This document shows positions 45,296-55,324 of a DNA stretch of 64,000 nucleotides, piece after piece. The DNA lies in NCBI RefSeq assembly GCF_039907765.1, contig NZ_JARDJI010000001.1, positions 248,001 through 312,000 of the forward strand, given 5' to 3'. Each line of letters starts with the position of its first letter. Positions within the stretch are counted from its first letter, which is position 1. A program made the position numbers and the translations under genes. This DNA is from Aminobacter sp039907765 (GTDB lineage Bacteria; Pseudomonadota; Alphaproteobacteria; Rhizobiales; Rhizobiaceae). The notes under the pieces are model-generated. The model was not told the DNA's origin. It did no database searches and saw only the letters and a list, made by a program, of their open reading frames with translations.

Positions 45296-46630
45296 ATGCA
45301 ACTTTCCGAAAAGCTGGTGATGCGGGGCGCCGTCTGGACGATCGGCACCTATGGCCTTTCGGTCGTCCTCCGCTTCGGTTCCAACGTCATCCTGTCGCGC
45401 CTGGTGATGCCTGAAGTCTTCGGCATCATGCTGGTCATCAACACGCTGCGCAGCGGCATCGAGCTGATCTCGGACGTCGGCATCGGCCAGAACATCATCC
45501 ACAACAGCCATGGCGAGGAGAAATCCTTCCGCGACACGGCCTGGACCATCCAGATCCTGCGCGGCATGATCCTGTTCGGCATCATGTTCCTCGCCGCCGC
45601 CCCGCTCGGCCGGCTCTATTCGCTGCCCACCACCGCCATCCAGTTCGCGTCGCTCAGCCTTGCGATCATGGGCGCGGCGTCGGTTTCGATCTACATCCTG
45701 CAGCGGCGGATGCAGCTCATCCGCCTCAACCTCTTCGACCTGTCGATGGATGTCATCGGCGCGCTTCTGGTCGTGGGCCTTGCCCTCTACAGCCCGACGA
45801 TCTGGTCGCTGATCCTGGCCGGTGTGCTGGGGGCCGCGGTCAGGGCCTGCTCGACATACCTGCTTCCCTACGGGCGCAACTGGTTTGCCTGGCAGCCGAA
45901 CTACGCCCACCAGATCCTGCATTTCGGCAAGTGGATCTACATCGCCTCGCTGCTGTCGTTCCTGAGCTCCAGCTTCGACAAGCTGTTCCTCGGCCAGAGC
46001 ATCCCGCTGGCCATGCTGGGCGTCTACGGCATCGCCCGCAACATCGCCGACCTTCCGGCGATGCTGAGTGCGCGCCTGGGCTATTCCGTGGTGTTCCCGC
46101 TGATCTCCCGGGAAAAGGACAAGCCGCGCGCCGAATTGCGCAAGCGCCTGGTCCCGCTGCGGCTCAAGCTGCTGCTCGCCTGCGCGGTCTGCATGGCCCT
46201 CGGCATCGCCTTCGCCGACGTCGCCGTGCGCATCATCTACGACGCCCGCTACCACGAGGCCACCTGGATGCTGCCGATCCTGCTGGTCGGAGTCTGGGGC
46301 GCCATCCTCTGCAGCATCAACGAATATGCCCTTCTCGGCGTCGGCAAACCGCTCTACGGCGCCGCCGGCAACATGGCCAAGCTGGCATCGCTGGCGATCG
46401 GCATCCCGGCCGGCCTCTATTTCCAGGGGCTGCTCGGCGCCATTCTCGTCATCGCCCTCAGCGACCTCTGCCGCTACTTGATCATCCTCTTCGGCCAGCG
46501 TCGCGAGCGCATTTCCTTCTTCGCCCAGGACGTTCTGCTCAGCATCCTCATGCTCGGTCTCCTGGCTTGCCTGACTCTGCTGCGCCAGCAGCTGGGCTTC
46601 GGCACCACCTTCGACGGAGCCGCGGGCTGA
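45296..46630 (+). CDS. Polysaccharide flippase (Wzx/MATE-like, oligosaccharide flippase family)
   Basis: A 444-residue inner-membrane protein with about 12-14 spans, beginning with the typical LVMRGAVWTIGTYGLSVVLRF. It probably moves a lipid-linked oligosaccharide across the inner membrane. Followed one base later by a family-2 glycosyltransferase. With the polymerase-like gene at 48897 and the WecG-type gene it points to a Wzx/Wzy-type polysaccharide pathway. Confidence 0.87.
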   Translation: MQLSEKLVMRGAVWTIGTYGLSVVLRFGSNVILSRLVMPEVFGIMLVINTLRSGIELISDVGIGQNIIHNSHGEEKSFRDTAWTIQILRGMILFGIMFLAAAPLGRLYSLPTTAIQFASLSLAIMGAASVSIYILQRRMQLIRLNLFDLSMDVIGALLVVGLALYSPTIWSLILAGVLGAAVRACSTYLLPYGRNWFAWQPNYAHQILHFGKWIYIASLLSFLSSSFDKLFLGQSIPLAMLGVYGIARNIADLPAMLSARLGYSVVFPLISREKDKPRAELRKRLVPLRLKLLLACAVCMALGIAFADVAVRIIYDARYHEATWMLPILLVGVWGAILCSINEYALLGVGKPLYGAAGNMAKLASLAIGIPAGLYFQGLLGAILVIALSDLCRYLIILFGQRRERISFFAQDVLLSILMLGLLACLTLLRQQLGFGTTFDGAAG

Positions 46631-46631
46631 G

Positions 46632-47612
46632 ATGAAGGCGGCTGAGGCAAGTGTCGGCGTCGTCGTCATCGGCAGGAACGAGGGCGCGCGGCTGATCTCC
46701 TGCCTGCTCTCGCTCGGCGAGCTGGCGGCAAGCACGGTCTATGTCGATTCCGGATCGACCGACGGCAGCGCCGAAGCGGCGAGGCGCCTGGGCGCCGAGG
46801 TCGTCGAGCTGGACATGGGCGTGCCGTTCACCGCGGCCCGCGCCCGCAATGCCGGCTTCGCGTGCATGGACCAGCCGGAGCTGGAATTCGTGCAGTTCGT
46901 CGACGGCGACTGCACGCTCGCCCCCGAATGGATCACGCGAGCCCACGCCTTCCTCGCCGCGCATGACGATGTCGCCGTCGTCGCCGGCCGGCGGCGCGAG
47001 CGGGCACCCGGGCAATCGGTCTACAACGCGCTGTGCGACCGCGAATGGGACACGCCCGTCGGCGAGGCGAGCGAGACCGGCGGCGACTGCCTCGTCCGGG
47101 CCGCGGCGTTCCGAAAGGTGGGCGGCTACGCCCCCGACCTGATCGCCGGCGAGGAGCCGGAAATGTGCGTAAGGCTGCGCGGCGCGGGCTGGCGCATCTG
47201 GCGCCTCGACGCCGAGATGACGCTGCACGACGCCAACATCATGCGCTTCGGCCAATGGTGGCGCCGCGCCACGCGCGCCGGCCATGCCTATGCCGAGGTC
47301 GCGGCCCGGCATGCCAACTCGCCCTATGCCATATGGGGTGCCAACGTGCGCCGCGCGCTGCTCTGGGGTCTTGCCCTGCCAGCCGCGATCCTGGCCGCAG
47401 CGGCACTGGTCCATCCGGCCTTCCTCGGGCTGCTTCTGCTCTATCCGCTTCAGATGGCACGGATCGCGCTTCGCGAAAGGGCGGCCGGCCGCTCCGGCTG
47501 GACCTATGCCCTGTTCGTCACCCTGGCCAAGTTCCCCGAGGCGCAGGGCGTGGTCCGCTTCTACGCAGGACGGCTGCTCAGGCGCCGGGCTGGCATCATC
47601 GAATACAAGTAG
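46632..47612 (+). CDS. Family 2 glycosyltransferase
   Basis: A 326-residue GT-A enzyme. The nucleotide-sugar site shows VVIGRNEGARLISCL at the start, VDSGSTDGSAEAA near residue 38, and the DxD metal motif in QFVDGDC near residue 93. Two hydrophobic segments near residues 240-275 may anchor it at the membrane. Its start lies one base after the flippase stop. Confidence 0.88.
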   Translation: MKAAEASVGVVVIGRNEGARLISCLLSLGELAASTVYVDSGSTDGSAEAARRLGAEVVELDMGVPFTAARARNAGFACMDQPELEFVQFVDGDCTLAPEWITRAHAFLAAHDDVAVVAGRRRERAPGQSVYNALCDREWDTPVGEASETGGDCLVRAAAFRKVGGYAPDLIAGEEPEMCVRLRGAGWRIWRLDAEMTLHDANIMRFGQWWRRATRAGHAYAEVAARHANSPYAIWGANVRRALLWGLALPAAILAAAALVHPAFLGLLLLYPLQMARIALRERAAGRSGWTYALFVTLAKFPEAQGVVRFYAGRLLRRRAGIIEYK

Positions 47613-47614
47613 CG

Positions 47615-48877
47615 CTATTCGGCCGCCTCGGCGGAGCGGTCGGCCGGCGGTTGCGAGAATGGCCGGGCCGGGGCTTCCCCATCGGCGGCGGCGAACAGCT
47701 GCAGCAGCTCGCGCCCCAGCCGGTGGCGGTCGTGGCTCTGCTCGACGCGCGCGCGCCCCACGCTCCCCATCCGCTGCAGCTCGTCCGGACTGGCCGCGAG
47801 CGCCGCGCGCATGGCACCCACCAGCTGGCCGTGATCGCCGGGCGTGACCAGCCAGCCGCAGCTGTCGTCGACGAGCTCTGGAATGCCGGCCACCGTCGTC
47901 GAGATCACCGGCCGCCCCAGGGCAAACGCCTCCATGATGACGATGGGCAGGCCCTCGGCATAGCTCGGCAGCAACAGCGCCCGCGCCTCGGCGACCATGC
48001 GGCGCACTTCGCCATTGCTCGCCCAGCCGTGCAGCCTGACCTCCTGCGCCACGCCATGCCGGACGATCTCGGCCTCGATCTCCTGGCGCTTGTCGCCGTC
48101 GCCCACCAGCACCACCCTGATCCCGGGAAAGTCGCGCTTGAGTGCGGCCACGGCGGCCGGGATGTGCACCTGGCCCTTGGCGGCGCACAGGCGACCGACG
48201 CAGACCAGCGTCAGGTTGTCCGGCGACGGCGCTGGCGCGGGTTCGAAGTCGCCGAGGTCTATGCCGCAGCGCACGACGTGGATCTTGCCGGCATCCTCGG
48301 GCCCCGCCAGGGAGGCAAGCAGGCCGCGGCCGTAGTTGGAGATCGCCACCGCGAAGGCCGAGCGGGCGATCTTTTCGTTGAAGCTCAGCCGTTCGGGTTC
48401 GATGAACTCGTCGGGACCATGGGCGGTGAAGCTGTAGCTGGGGCCGCCGAGGATGGAGGACAGCATCGCCACAGCCGCGGCGTTGTTGCTGTAGTGCGAA
48501 TGCACGTGGCCTATCCCGAGCCGCTTCGCCTGCTGCCGCAGCGCCGCCGCCTGCATCATGTAGGCGACGTGGCGGACCGCTCCACCCCGTGCGTTGGCAA
48601 GCAGCGTCCACCAGGCAGGCAGCGCCCGGACCAGCCCCGCGGGATTGACGAGCAGTTCGCGCAACGCGGCCTTGAACAGGCCCTTGACGTTGCCGTCGAG
48701 CAGGTAGCGCGTCATGTCCACCTCCTGCCAGTCCGCCGGGTCGACCAGCGGGCCGTCGAAGCGCCGCACCGCCAGGCGGACGACCTCCACGCCGAGTTCC
48801 TCCAGGGCGGCGATCTCGCCGCGGATGAAGGTTGCGCTCGGCGCCGGGTAGGTGTTCAGGAAATAGGCGATCTTCAT
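47615..48877 (-). CDS. Family 4 glycosyltransferase
   Basis: A 420-residue GT-B enzyme. The N-terminal domain starts MKIAYFLNTYPAPSATFIRGE, and the donor-binding part has CVGRLCAAKGQ and the EGLPIVIMEAFALGRPVI signature. It retains the sugar configuration in transfer to a lipid-linked glycan. The ATG at 48877 is chosen, since upstream frame content is an out-of-phase shadow of the polymerase-like gene. Transcribed after the gene at 48897-50288 with a 19-base gap and convergent with the family-2 transferase. Confidence 0.9.
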   Translation of the reverse strand: MKIAYFLNTYPAPSATFIRGEIAALEELGVEVVRLAVRRFDGPLVDPADWQEVDMTRYLLDGNVKGLFKAALRELLVNPAGLVRALPAWWTLLANARGGAVRHVAYMMQAAALRQQAKRLGIGHVHSHYSNNAAAVAMLSSILGGPSYSFTAHGPDEFIEPERLSFNEKIARSAFAVAISNYGRGLLASLAGPEDAGKIHVVRCGIDLGDFEPAPAPSPDNLTLVCVGRLCAAKGQVHIPAAVAALKRDFPGIRVVLVGDGDKRQEIEAEIVRHGVAQEVRLHGWASNGEVRRMVAEARALLLPSYAEGLPIVIMEAFALGRPVISTTVAGIPELVDDSCGWLVTPGDHGQLVGAMRAALAASPDELQRMGSVGRARVEQSHDRHRLGRELLQLFAAADGEAPARPFSQPPADRSAEAAE

Positions 48878-48896
48878 GGTCGGCCGCACTTCGCTT

Positions 48897-50288
48897 CTAT
48901 CGTGTTGCCTGCCAGCGCGCCGGCATCGCCGACGGGTGGGCCGGCGCGGCCGCATAGGCGCTCCTCGCCGTGGAGCGGCCGGCCGGCGCTGTCCGCCACT
49001 TGACCGCGGCGCGGAGCGACAGTCCGAACGCCATGCCCATCGTGCTGAACAGCAGGTACTGGATCTCGCGCGCGAATATGACCCACTCGTACATCGAATG
49101 CACATAGGCGATCAGCATCGCCACGCCCATGCCGAGCAGCAGATTGCCCTCGGCGGTCATCCGCTCGCGCCAGCCCCATTTCAGCGCGGTGACAAGGGGA
49201 ACGGCAAGCATGAGGACGAAAGCGAACAGGCCGAGATAGCCGGTCTCGACCGCGGCCAGCCAGTAGGCGTTGTGGACGATGTTGTTGCGGTTGCCTTCGC
49301 TGGGCGAAACGTTGGCCCGCTCGGAGTAGCCGAAATTCTTGGCGATGTAGACATAGTGGTTGACGCCCACGCCGGCCGGATAGTCGGCCACGATGTAGGA
49401 CGCGGCCAGCTCGAAGGCTGCCCGCTCGTCGTATTCTTCCTCGGTGAGCGGCACCGCCTCGAAGCGGTTCTGGAAGGTCGAGATCGCCATCGGCGCAACC
49501 GCCGCCAGCGCCACCGCAGCCGCCAGCGCAAGCATCACCTTGCGCTGCGTCAGCCCGGCGAGCGCCAGTGCGCAGTATGTGATGACCATGCCGATTGCCG
49601 CGAGCCCGACGGCCGCGCGCGACGCCGTGAAGATCACCACGAGCACCGTCGCCATGATCGCTGGCACGAGATAGCGCAGGCGCCCGTAGCCGTAGAGCAG
49701 CATCGCCAGATGCGGAAACAGCACGAAATGCGTGGTCAGGCCGAGCGTGTTCTGGTGCACGAACAGCCCGCGCGTCTGGGTCAGGTCGAGGCCGAATCGC
49801 TGGTAGACCACGGCGATGACGTTCATGCCCATGCCGATGGCCATGCCGCGCAGTATGTCGACGACGACCTTCGGGTCGTGGCGCGCAGCGCGCGTCACCG
49901 CCACCACCACCAGGAACATGCGCATGAACTGCCAGATGCCGAAGGTCGCGGCCAGCGGCTCCGTGGCCTGGAAGATCGAAAGCGACGCGACCGCGATATA
50001 GACGAGCAGCGGCACCTTGTATGCCCATGGCACCGGCCCGCCTGGCACCGCAAGCAGTGCCGCGAGCGCCAGGATGTCGACGATCGTGATCTCGAGGCTG
50101 TAGACGAAACCGACCCACTCGCCCGCCCAGGAAATGATGCCGATGTCGAACAGCGGCAGCGCCGCGGCCAGGAAGGGCAGCAGGCCGAACAGCGTCCAGA
50201 ACAGGCGGGCGAACGCGGCATTGCCGCGCACGCCGAGGCTGAGCGGAAACGCGCTGGCCAGCGCCATGATCAGGACGACGAATTTCAA
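48897..50288 (-). CDS. O-antigen ligase/Wzy-like polysaccharide polymerase
   Basis: A 463-residue membrane protein with about ten to twelve spans. The large periplasmic loop is at about residues 280-340 and carries GVGVNHYVYIAKNFGYSER and NNIVHNAYW, typical of the Wzy_C/O-antigen-ligase family. Its start is a TTG at 50288, supported by GAGG eight bases upstream. It either polymerises repeat units or ligates glycan. The C-terminal 40 residues are basic and alanine-rich. First gene of a leftward pair with the family-4 transferase. Confidence 0.85.
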   Translation of the reverse strand: MKFVVLIMALASAFPLSLGVRGNAAFARLFWTLFGLLPFLAAALPLFDIGIISWAGEWVGFVYSLEITIVDILALAALLAVPGGPVPWAYKVPLLVYIAVASLSIFQATEPLAATFGIWQFMRMFLVVVAVTRAARHDPKVVVDILRGMAIGMGMNVIAVVYQRFGLDLTQTRGLFVHQNTLGLTTHFVLFPHLAMLLYGYGRLRYLVPAIMATVLVVIFTASRAAVGLAAIGMVITYCALALAGLTQRKVMLALAAAVALAAVAPMAISTFQNRFEAVPLTEEEYDERAAFELAASYIVADYPAGVGVNHYVYIAKNFGYSERANVSPSEGNRNNIVHNAYWLAAVETGYLGLFAFVLMLAVPLVTALKWGWRERMTAEGNLLLGMGVAMLIAYVHSMYEWVIFAREIQYLLFSTMGMAFGLSLRAAVKWRTAPAGRSTARSAYAAAPAHPSAMPARWQATR

Positions 50289-50388
50289 GCAAATTGCCTC
50301 GGAGTATTAACATCTGGCACATATCACGGTGGGGCGACCTTCCGAGTTAACGGTCGGTTCGATCGGGTCTTAAGGTTAACAAGAAGAA

Positions 50389-53112
50389 ATGCTCATGCGT
50401 CTTCGGCAAGGACTCTGGATACTTGCGGTCTTTCTGCTTGTCGCGATGAGCGCTGGTGCCCGTTCGCAGGAGATCACGGTGGCGGAAGTCGCCATGGCGG
50501 CGCCCGACATCGTCTCGATCGAGCTGCGCGAACCGGCTTTCCGGCGCGGACGCATCGTCGGCCTGGACCGTCCGCGTGCCGAGCCCGTCGGCAACTGGAT
50601 ACGCTACCAGGGCGCCTGGGGGCTGGTCATCGGGCCCGACCGCGACCGGCTGCGCATCGCCGACACGCCGCCCGGCATGGTTCTCGATCGCGGTGCCGTC
50701 GACGCGGCCTCCGCCTATGCGCCGATCGGAGGGCGCAAGGTGGTCGCGGTCTACCGCAAGTCCATGCCCTATGATTCGGGCCTGTTCCGCGGGTCCGGCG
50801 GCGACACCCAGGCCGGGGCCAGTTTCAAGCATTATCTCTACCTGCAGCTCGATGGACCGCTTGCCGCCGGAACCTATCCGGTTGCCGGCCCCGGGCCGCT
50901 GCCGGACGGAACCCGCATCGTGGTGGACGACCGGGCGACGCGGGCGGTGGCGATCCGCGCGACCCAGCTGGGGCATCGTCGCTCCGACACCGCCAAGGTC
51001 GCCTACCTCGCGCTGTGGCTGCCGGGAGGGCCGGATCGGGGTGCCGTCGATTTCCGCCGCTACGGTATCGACCGTTTCAGCGTGCTCGACGACAAGGGGC
51101 GGGAGGTCTTCGACGCGGCCATCGGCCTGCGCGCCGGTCCCGATGACCCCGAGCCCGGCAACGGGCTGCCGCGCGAACTGGTCGACTACGCCGACGCGGC
51201 GGCCGAGCCGGTGCCGCTGTCGCGCATCGATGGCAATTCGTTCGTCGCCGCGCGGCCGCACGGCCTGGCTCGCGGCCAGCGCGTGGCGCTCCGGCGCCTG
51301 CAAGGCGACGAGGACGCCGGAGCCGTCTTCGCCACCGTCGGCACGGTCACGGAGATCGGCTTCGACGTCGTCGACGTCGACGGCACGCTGCCGGCGACGC
51401 TGGCGTCGGGCGCCGTTGCGACGCCGGCCCATGTCGCCAATCGCGCCGGCACCTATGTTTTCGAACTCGACTATTCGGACTGGCGGCCGGAGAAGGACGG
51501 CGTCTACCGGCTCCGGATCGCTGGCCTCGGCGTCTCCGATCCGATCGTGATCGCCGAGGACGTATGGCTGCGCTCGGCGCGGCTTTCCATCGCCGGCCTC
51601 TACAACCAGCGCAGCGGCATCGCCCTCGACGGGCGTTTCGGCTACGAGCGCCCGGCCGCCTTTCGCCCCGGCGAGGGCATGGCGATACGCGAGAGCCGGC
51701 TGCCGCTGGCCTGGTCCTCGGAATTCGCCGGCTTCGTGCCGTTCGAGGAGGGCGCCAAGCCCGCCTGGCTGACGGACCGGATCGCGCCGGACAGCTACTG
51801 GGGCGGCTACATGGACGCGGGCGACTGGGACCGGCGCATCCAGCACGTCGAGGTGTCGTCGCTCCTGCTCGAGGTCTTCGAGAGCATCGCGCCGGAAAGA
51901 CGCGGCGTCGATCTCGGCCTGCCGAAGTCCGCGGAGGTGCTCGATCCCGAACTCTATCGCGGAACCGACGCCTTGCCGGACCTCGTCCACGAGGCGATCT
52001 GGGGGCTGGATTTCTTCCGCCGCCTGCAGATGGCCGACGGCAGCATCCGCGGCGGCATCGAAAGTGCCGCGCACCCGCTCAAGGGCGAGCCGAGCTTTCT
52101 CGAGCATCGCCAGGTCTTCGCCTATGCGCCCGACCACGTGTCGAGCTACCGATACGCCGCCGCCGCTGCGAAGCTGGCGCGCGTCTTGAGCGGGTTGGGC
52201 AGCGACAGGCTGGCGTCCGTCTACCGCGCGAGCGCACGCGCTGCCTGGCAGGCGGCCGAGCGCGGCTTCGCCGATCCCGACCGCTACTATGCCGACGCCA
52301 TCGCGGCCGGCGAGGCGTCAGGCGCCTTTGCCGGGGTGGGCTGGGACGAGCGCAAGAGCGGCTTGCAGGCCCAGGCCGGCGAGTACCGTGCCGCCGCCGC
52401 GGCGGCCCTGTTCAGGCTGACGGGCGAGCCTGCCTTCGCAGCGCTCTTCGAAGCGCGCTGGCGTGACGGCTGGGACCTCTATGCGCACAAGGGCGACGCG
52501 GCCTGGGACTATTTGAACGGCCCGGCCGCCGATCCGGGCATCGCAGCGCAGATCCGCGAGGCATTCCTGGCCGATGCCCGCCTCGTCGTGTCCGCCCAGG
52601 AGCGCCTGGCCTATCCGGCGATGAAGCACCCGGCCGCGCCCGCCGGCTGGGGGCAGGGCGGTGCGCCCGACTACAGCCAGCTGATGCTGCTCATCCGCGC
52701 CCATCGCCTCGGCGGGGACCCCGCCATCCTCAAGACCATGCAGCGCGCCCACCACGCCCTGCTCGGCGCCAACCAGCTGGGGCTTTCCCTGATGACGGGG
52801 GCCGGCGTCCGCCCCGTCGCCAATCCGCTGCACGAGGACAGCATCGCCATGGGTGTCGCCGCACCCATCGGCATCACCGTCTATGGCTGGGCATCCCAGG
52901 CAGCCACCGCCCAGGGCTGGGTGTTCGGTCCCCGGTGGTCGCCGCTGGCCGAAGTGGGGTCGGACGAGCGGCGGATGGATCCGCCGCGCTTCTCGATGCC
53001 CTTCTACGAATATCTCGTCGAGCATCCAGCCGTGGTGATGCAGCAGGAATACACCGTCCAGCAGACGATCGGCACGATGGCGGGGCTGGCGCTCTATCTT
53101 GACGGGCAGTGA
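50389..53112 (+). CDS. Secreted family 9 glycoside hydrolase (endoglucanase-like)
   Basis: A 907-residue secreted protein. A signal peptide covers about residues 1-26. The front 400 residues contain beta-sandwich/CelD-N-like modules. The catalytic GH9 domain begins near residue 420; GGYMDAGDWDRR (Asp-Ala-Gly-Asp near residues 475-478) holds the catalytic base, and the late QQEYTVQQ (Glu887) is the probable acid. It inverts beta-1,4-glucan or a related backbone. Divergent from the polymerase-like gene; two GTTAAC hexamers (50346 and 50375) lie before its start. Probably trims or releases the polysaccharide made by this locus. Confidence 0.85.
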   Translation: MLMRLRQGLWILAVFLLVAMSAGARSQEITVAEVAMAAPDIVSIELREPAFRRGRIVGLDRPRAEPVGNWIRYQGAWGLVIGPDRDRLRIADTPPGMVLDRGAVDAASAYAPIGGRKVVAVYRKSMPYDSGLFRGSGGDTQAGASFKHYLYLQLDGPLAAGTYPVAGPGPLPDGTRIVVDDRATRAVAIRATQLGHRRSDTAKVAYLALWLPGGPDRGAVDFRRYGIDRFSVLDDKGREVFDAAIGLRAGPDDPEPGNGLPRELVDYADAAAEPVPLSRIDGNSFVAARPHGLARGQRVALRRLQGDEDAGAVFATVGTVTEIGFDVVDVDGTLPATLASGAVATPAHVANRAGTYVFELDYSDWRPEKDGVYRLRIAGLGVSDPIVIAEDVWLRSARLSIAGLYNQRSGIALDGRFGYERPAAFRPGEGMAIRESRLPLAWSSEFAGFVPFEEGAKPAWLTDRIAPDSYWGGYMDAGDWDRRIQHVEVSSLLLEVFESIAPERRGVDLGLPKSAEVLDPELYRGTDALPDLVHEAIWGLDFFRRLQMADGSIRGGIESAAHPLKGEPSFLEHRQVFAYAPDHVSSYRYAAAAAKLARVLSGLGSDRLASVYRASARAAWQAAERGFADPDRYYADAIAAGEASGAFAGVGWDERKSGLQAQAGEYRAAAAAALFRLTGEPAFAALFEARWRDGWDLYAHKGDAAWDYLNGPAADPGIAAQIREAFLADARLVVSAQERLAYPAMKHPAAPAGWGQGGAPDYSQLMLLIRAHRLGGDPAILKTMQRAHHALLGANQLGLSLMTGAGVRPVANPLHEDSIAMGVAAPIGITVYGWASQAATAQGWVFGPRWSPLAEVGSDERRMDPPRFSMPFYEYLVEHPAVVMQQEYTVQQTIGTMAGLALYLDGQ

Positions 53113-53119
53113 CCAGCCA

Positions 53120-53920
53120 TCAGCGCGACGCGGGCACCCGCGCGGTCCTGCGTTGCCGGAACTCCGCCAGCGTAAGCCGCAGCAGTGGCAGCACCGAGAA
53201 GACATAGCGGCGCCACAGCCGCTTCGGGTCGGTGGCCAGGCGGTGCACCCACTCGATGCCGGCCCTGCTCATCCAGCGCGGCGCCCGCCGCTTCATTCCG
53301 GTCATGAATTCGAGCGAAGCGCCGATGCACAGCGCCGTGCCGACTGCCCGCCCATCCATCGCGATGGCATGGGCGATCTTTTCGGACTGCGGCGAGCCGA
53401 TGGCGAGGAAGGTGAAGGCGGCCTTCTCGCGCACCACGAAGTCGACGCACTTGGCGAGTTCGGCCGGATTGTTGCCGACGCCGAAGGGTGGAACGTGCGC
53501 ACCAATGCTGAGGCGCGGAAACTTTGCCCGCATCCTCGCGACGACCGCCTCGTTCGGCGCGACCAGGGCGATGTGGTCACCGTCCTTGACGACGGTGCCG
53601 AACAGGCAGGCGGTCAGGTCGGCGCCGGTCACGCGCGGCAGTTTCAGCGGCATGGCGCGCGCCAGCAGCACCAGCGGTTTGCTGTCGCAGAGCGTCAGCC
53701 AGGCCGCCTCGTAGAGCGGCTTCAGCTCGGCATGGGCGGAGAGGCGGACGACGTGGTCGACATTGGGGGTCACGACATAGCGGAAGCCGTCGGCGTTGCG
53801 CGTCGCCGCGATCAGCTCGACGACGTCGTCGAACTTGATGATGTCGAACGGGACGTTGAGAAAGTGCTGGCGTTGGATGACGGGGTCTTTCGCGATGCCG
53901 TTGCTTTGCACGAGTGCCAA
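53120..53920 (-). CDS. WecG/TagA/CpsF-family glycosyltransferase
   Basis: A 266-residue enzyme of the GT26 family. The signature runs are VVTPNVDHVVRLSAH, ADLTACLFG and FLAIGSPQSEKIAHA. Such enzymes add a ManNAc-type or uronic-acid residue to a lipid-linked disaccharide early in repeat-unit assembly. The start is a TTG at 53920, supported by AGGGG seven bases upstream; a GTG at 53911 is possible. Convergent with the GH9 gene. Confidence 0.88.
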   Translation of the reverse strand: MALVQSNGIAKDPVIQRQHFLNVPFDIIKFDDVVELIAATRNADGFRYVVTPNVDHVVRLSAHAELKPLYEAAWLTLCDSKPLVLLARAMPLKLPRVTGADLTACLFGTVVKDGDHIALVAPNEAVVARMRAKFPRLSIGAHVPPFGVGNNPAELAKCVDFVVREKAAFTFLAIGSPQSEKIAHAIAMDGRAVGTALCIGASLEFMTGMKRRAPRWMSRAGIEWVHRLATDPKRLWRRYVFSVLPLLRLTLAEFRQRRTARVPASR

Positions 53921-54093
53921 GATGTAACCCCTGAGGTGCGCCTGGCCTGGCGCCTGCGCCTCCCGCCTTCCAGCCTTGACCCTCTAACAACATTGGCGAT
54001 CCACCAACGTCAAGCCTGGGTTGCCGCCAAGATCGCCAAATCACAGAAGATCGTTAAATTCCATCGCGTAAGTATGGGCTGAGCGCCCGCGAC

Positions 54094-55302
54094 GTGAAAG
54101 CAAATATGACCGAAATCATCCTTGTCCTGCTGTCCTTGGCCAATCTGGCGTTGCTGATTCCGGTTCTGGTCTTCGCCGTGGAGATATTTTCGGCCGTAAG
54201 CCGGGGTCGGCGCCAACCTGCGCCGTTACCCTCGGTCCGCCCCTCGGCCGCAATTCTCGTGCCGGCTCATGACGAGGCCGAGGGCATCGCCGCGACGGTA
54301 CGCGGCCTGCGCGGGCAGCTGCGGCCGGGCGACCGGCTGCTCGTCGTCGCCGACAATTGCGCCGACGACACGGCGAGGCTCGCCCGCGAGGCCGGCGCGG
54401 AAGTGATCGAGCGCCAGGACCCGTCGCGGCGCGGCAAGGGTTTCGCGCTCGATTTCGGCGTCCGCCACCTCGCCGCGGCGCCGCCCGAAGTGGTGGTGAT
54501 CGTCGACGCCGACTGCAGCCTCCGGCCCGGCTGCATCGACCGTCTCGTCGCGCGCGCCTCCGCGACCCAGCGCCCCGCGCAGGGCCTCTACCTGATGTCG
54601 GCGCCGGCAGGCGCGGGGCTCAACCTGCAGGTCGCCGAGTTCGCCTTCCTGGTCAAGAACAGGGTCCGGGCGGCGGGCCTGCACCGGCTCGGCTTCCCCT
54701 GCCATCTCACCGGCTCGGGCATGGCCTTCCCCTGGGTGGTCATCCGCGACGCCCACCTCGCCCATGCCAGCCTCGTCGAGGACATGAAGCTCGGGCTCGA
54801 CCTGGCGCTCGCCGGCAGGGGCGCTGCGTTCTGCGAGGACGCCCGCATCGACAGCCATTTTCCCTTTTCGCAGGTGGGTGCGTCGTCGCAGCGCCGCCGC
54901 TGGGAGGAGGGGCATCTCGGCATGATCGCCCAGGCACTGCGGTCTCTGCCCGCCGCGGTCCGGTCCGGAAACACGGGCGCCGCAGCGCTCGTGCTCGACG
55001 TGCTGGTGCCGCCGATTACCCTGCTTGTGCTGCTCCTCGCTGCGGCCTTCGTCGTGACCGCGCTTGCAACCTATGACCTGTCGCTCGCCCCGTTCGCGCT
55101 GGCCGTTTCGTTGCTCTGCCTCGCCCTGTTCGGGCTCTCGGCGCTGGTCGCCTGGACAGCGTTCGGACGCCAGGTGCTGCCGCCGATGTCGCTGTTGCGC
55201 GTGTTCCCCTATGTGCTGCGCAAGCTTGCCCTCTATCCCCGCCTGGCGCTCGGCTCGCGGGTCGGCACCTGGATCCGCACCGACCGGCGGCGCCCGGACT
55301 GA
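54094..55302 (+). CDS. Membrane family 2 glycosyltransferase with QxxRW motif
   Basis: A 402-residue protein with an N-terminal span (about residues 8-28), a cytosolic GT-A domain and two or three C-terminal spans. The catalytic DxD is in VIVDADCSL, and SSQRRRWEEGH gives the Q-x-x-R-W motif of processive enzymes such as cellulose and hyaluronan synthases. The start is taken as GTG 54094; ATG 54106 is possible. It may make the backbone glucan trimmed by the GH9 enzyme, though it also resembles simpler membrane transferases. Confidence 0.85.
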   Translation: MKANMTEIILVLLSLANLALLIPVLVFAVEIFSAVSRGRRQPAPLPSVRPSAAILVPAHDEAEGIAATVRGLRGQLRPGDRLLVVADNCADDTARLAREAGAEVIERQDPSRRGKGFALDFGVRHLAAAPPEVVVIVDADCSLRPGCIDRLVARASATQRPAQGLYLMSAPAGAGLNLQVAEFAFLVKNRVRAAGLHRLGFPCHLTGSGMAFPWVVIRDAHLAHASLVEDMKLGLDLALAGRGAAFCEDARIDSHFPFSQVGASSQRRRWEEGHLGMIAQALRSLPAAVRSGNTGAAALVLDVLVPPITLLVLLLAAAFVVTALATYDLSLAPFALAVSLLCLALFGLSALVAWTAFGRQVLPPMSLLRVFPYVLRKLALYPRLALGSRVGTWIRTDRRRPD

Positions 55303-55324
55303 TCCCGAAAAGATACGGGGCCGC

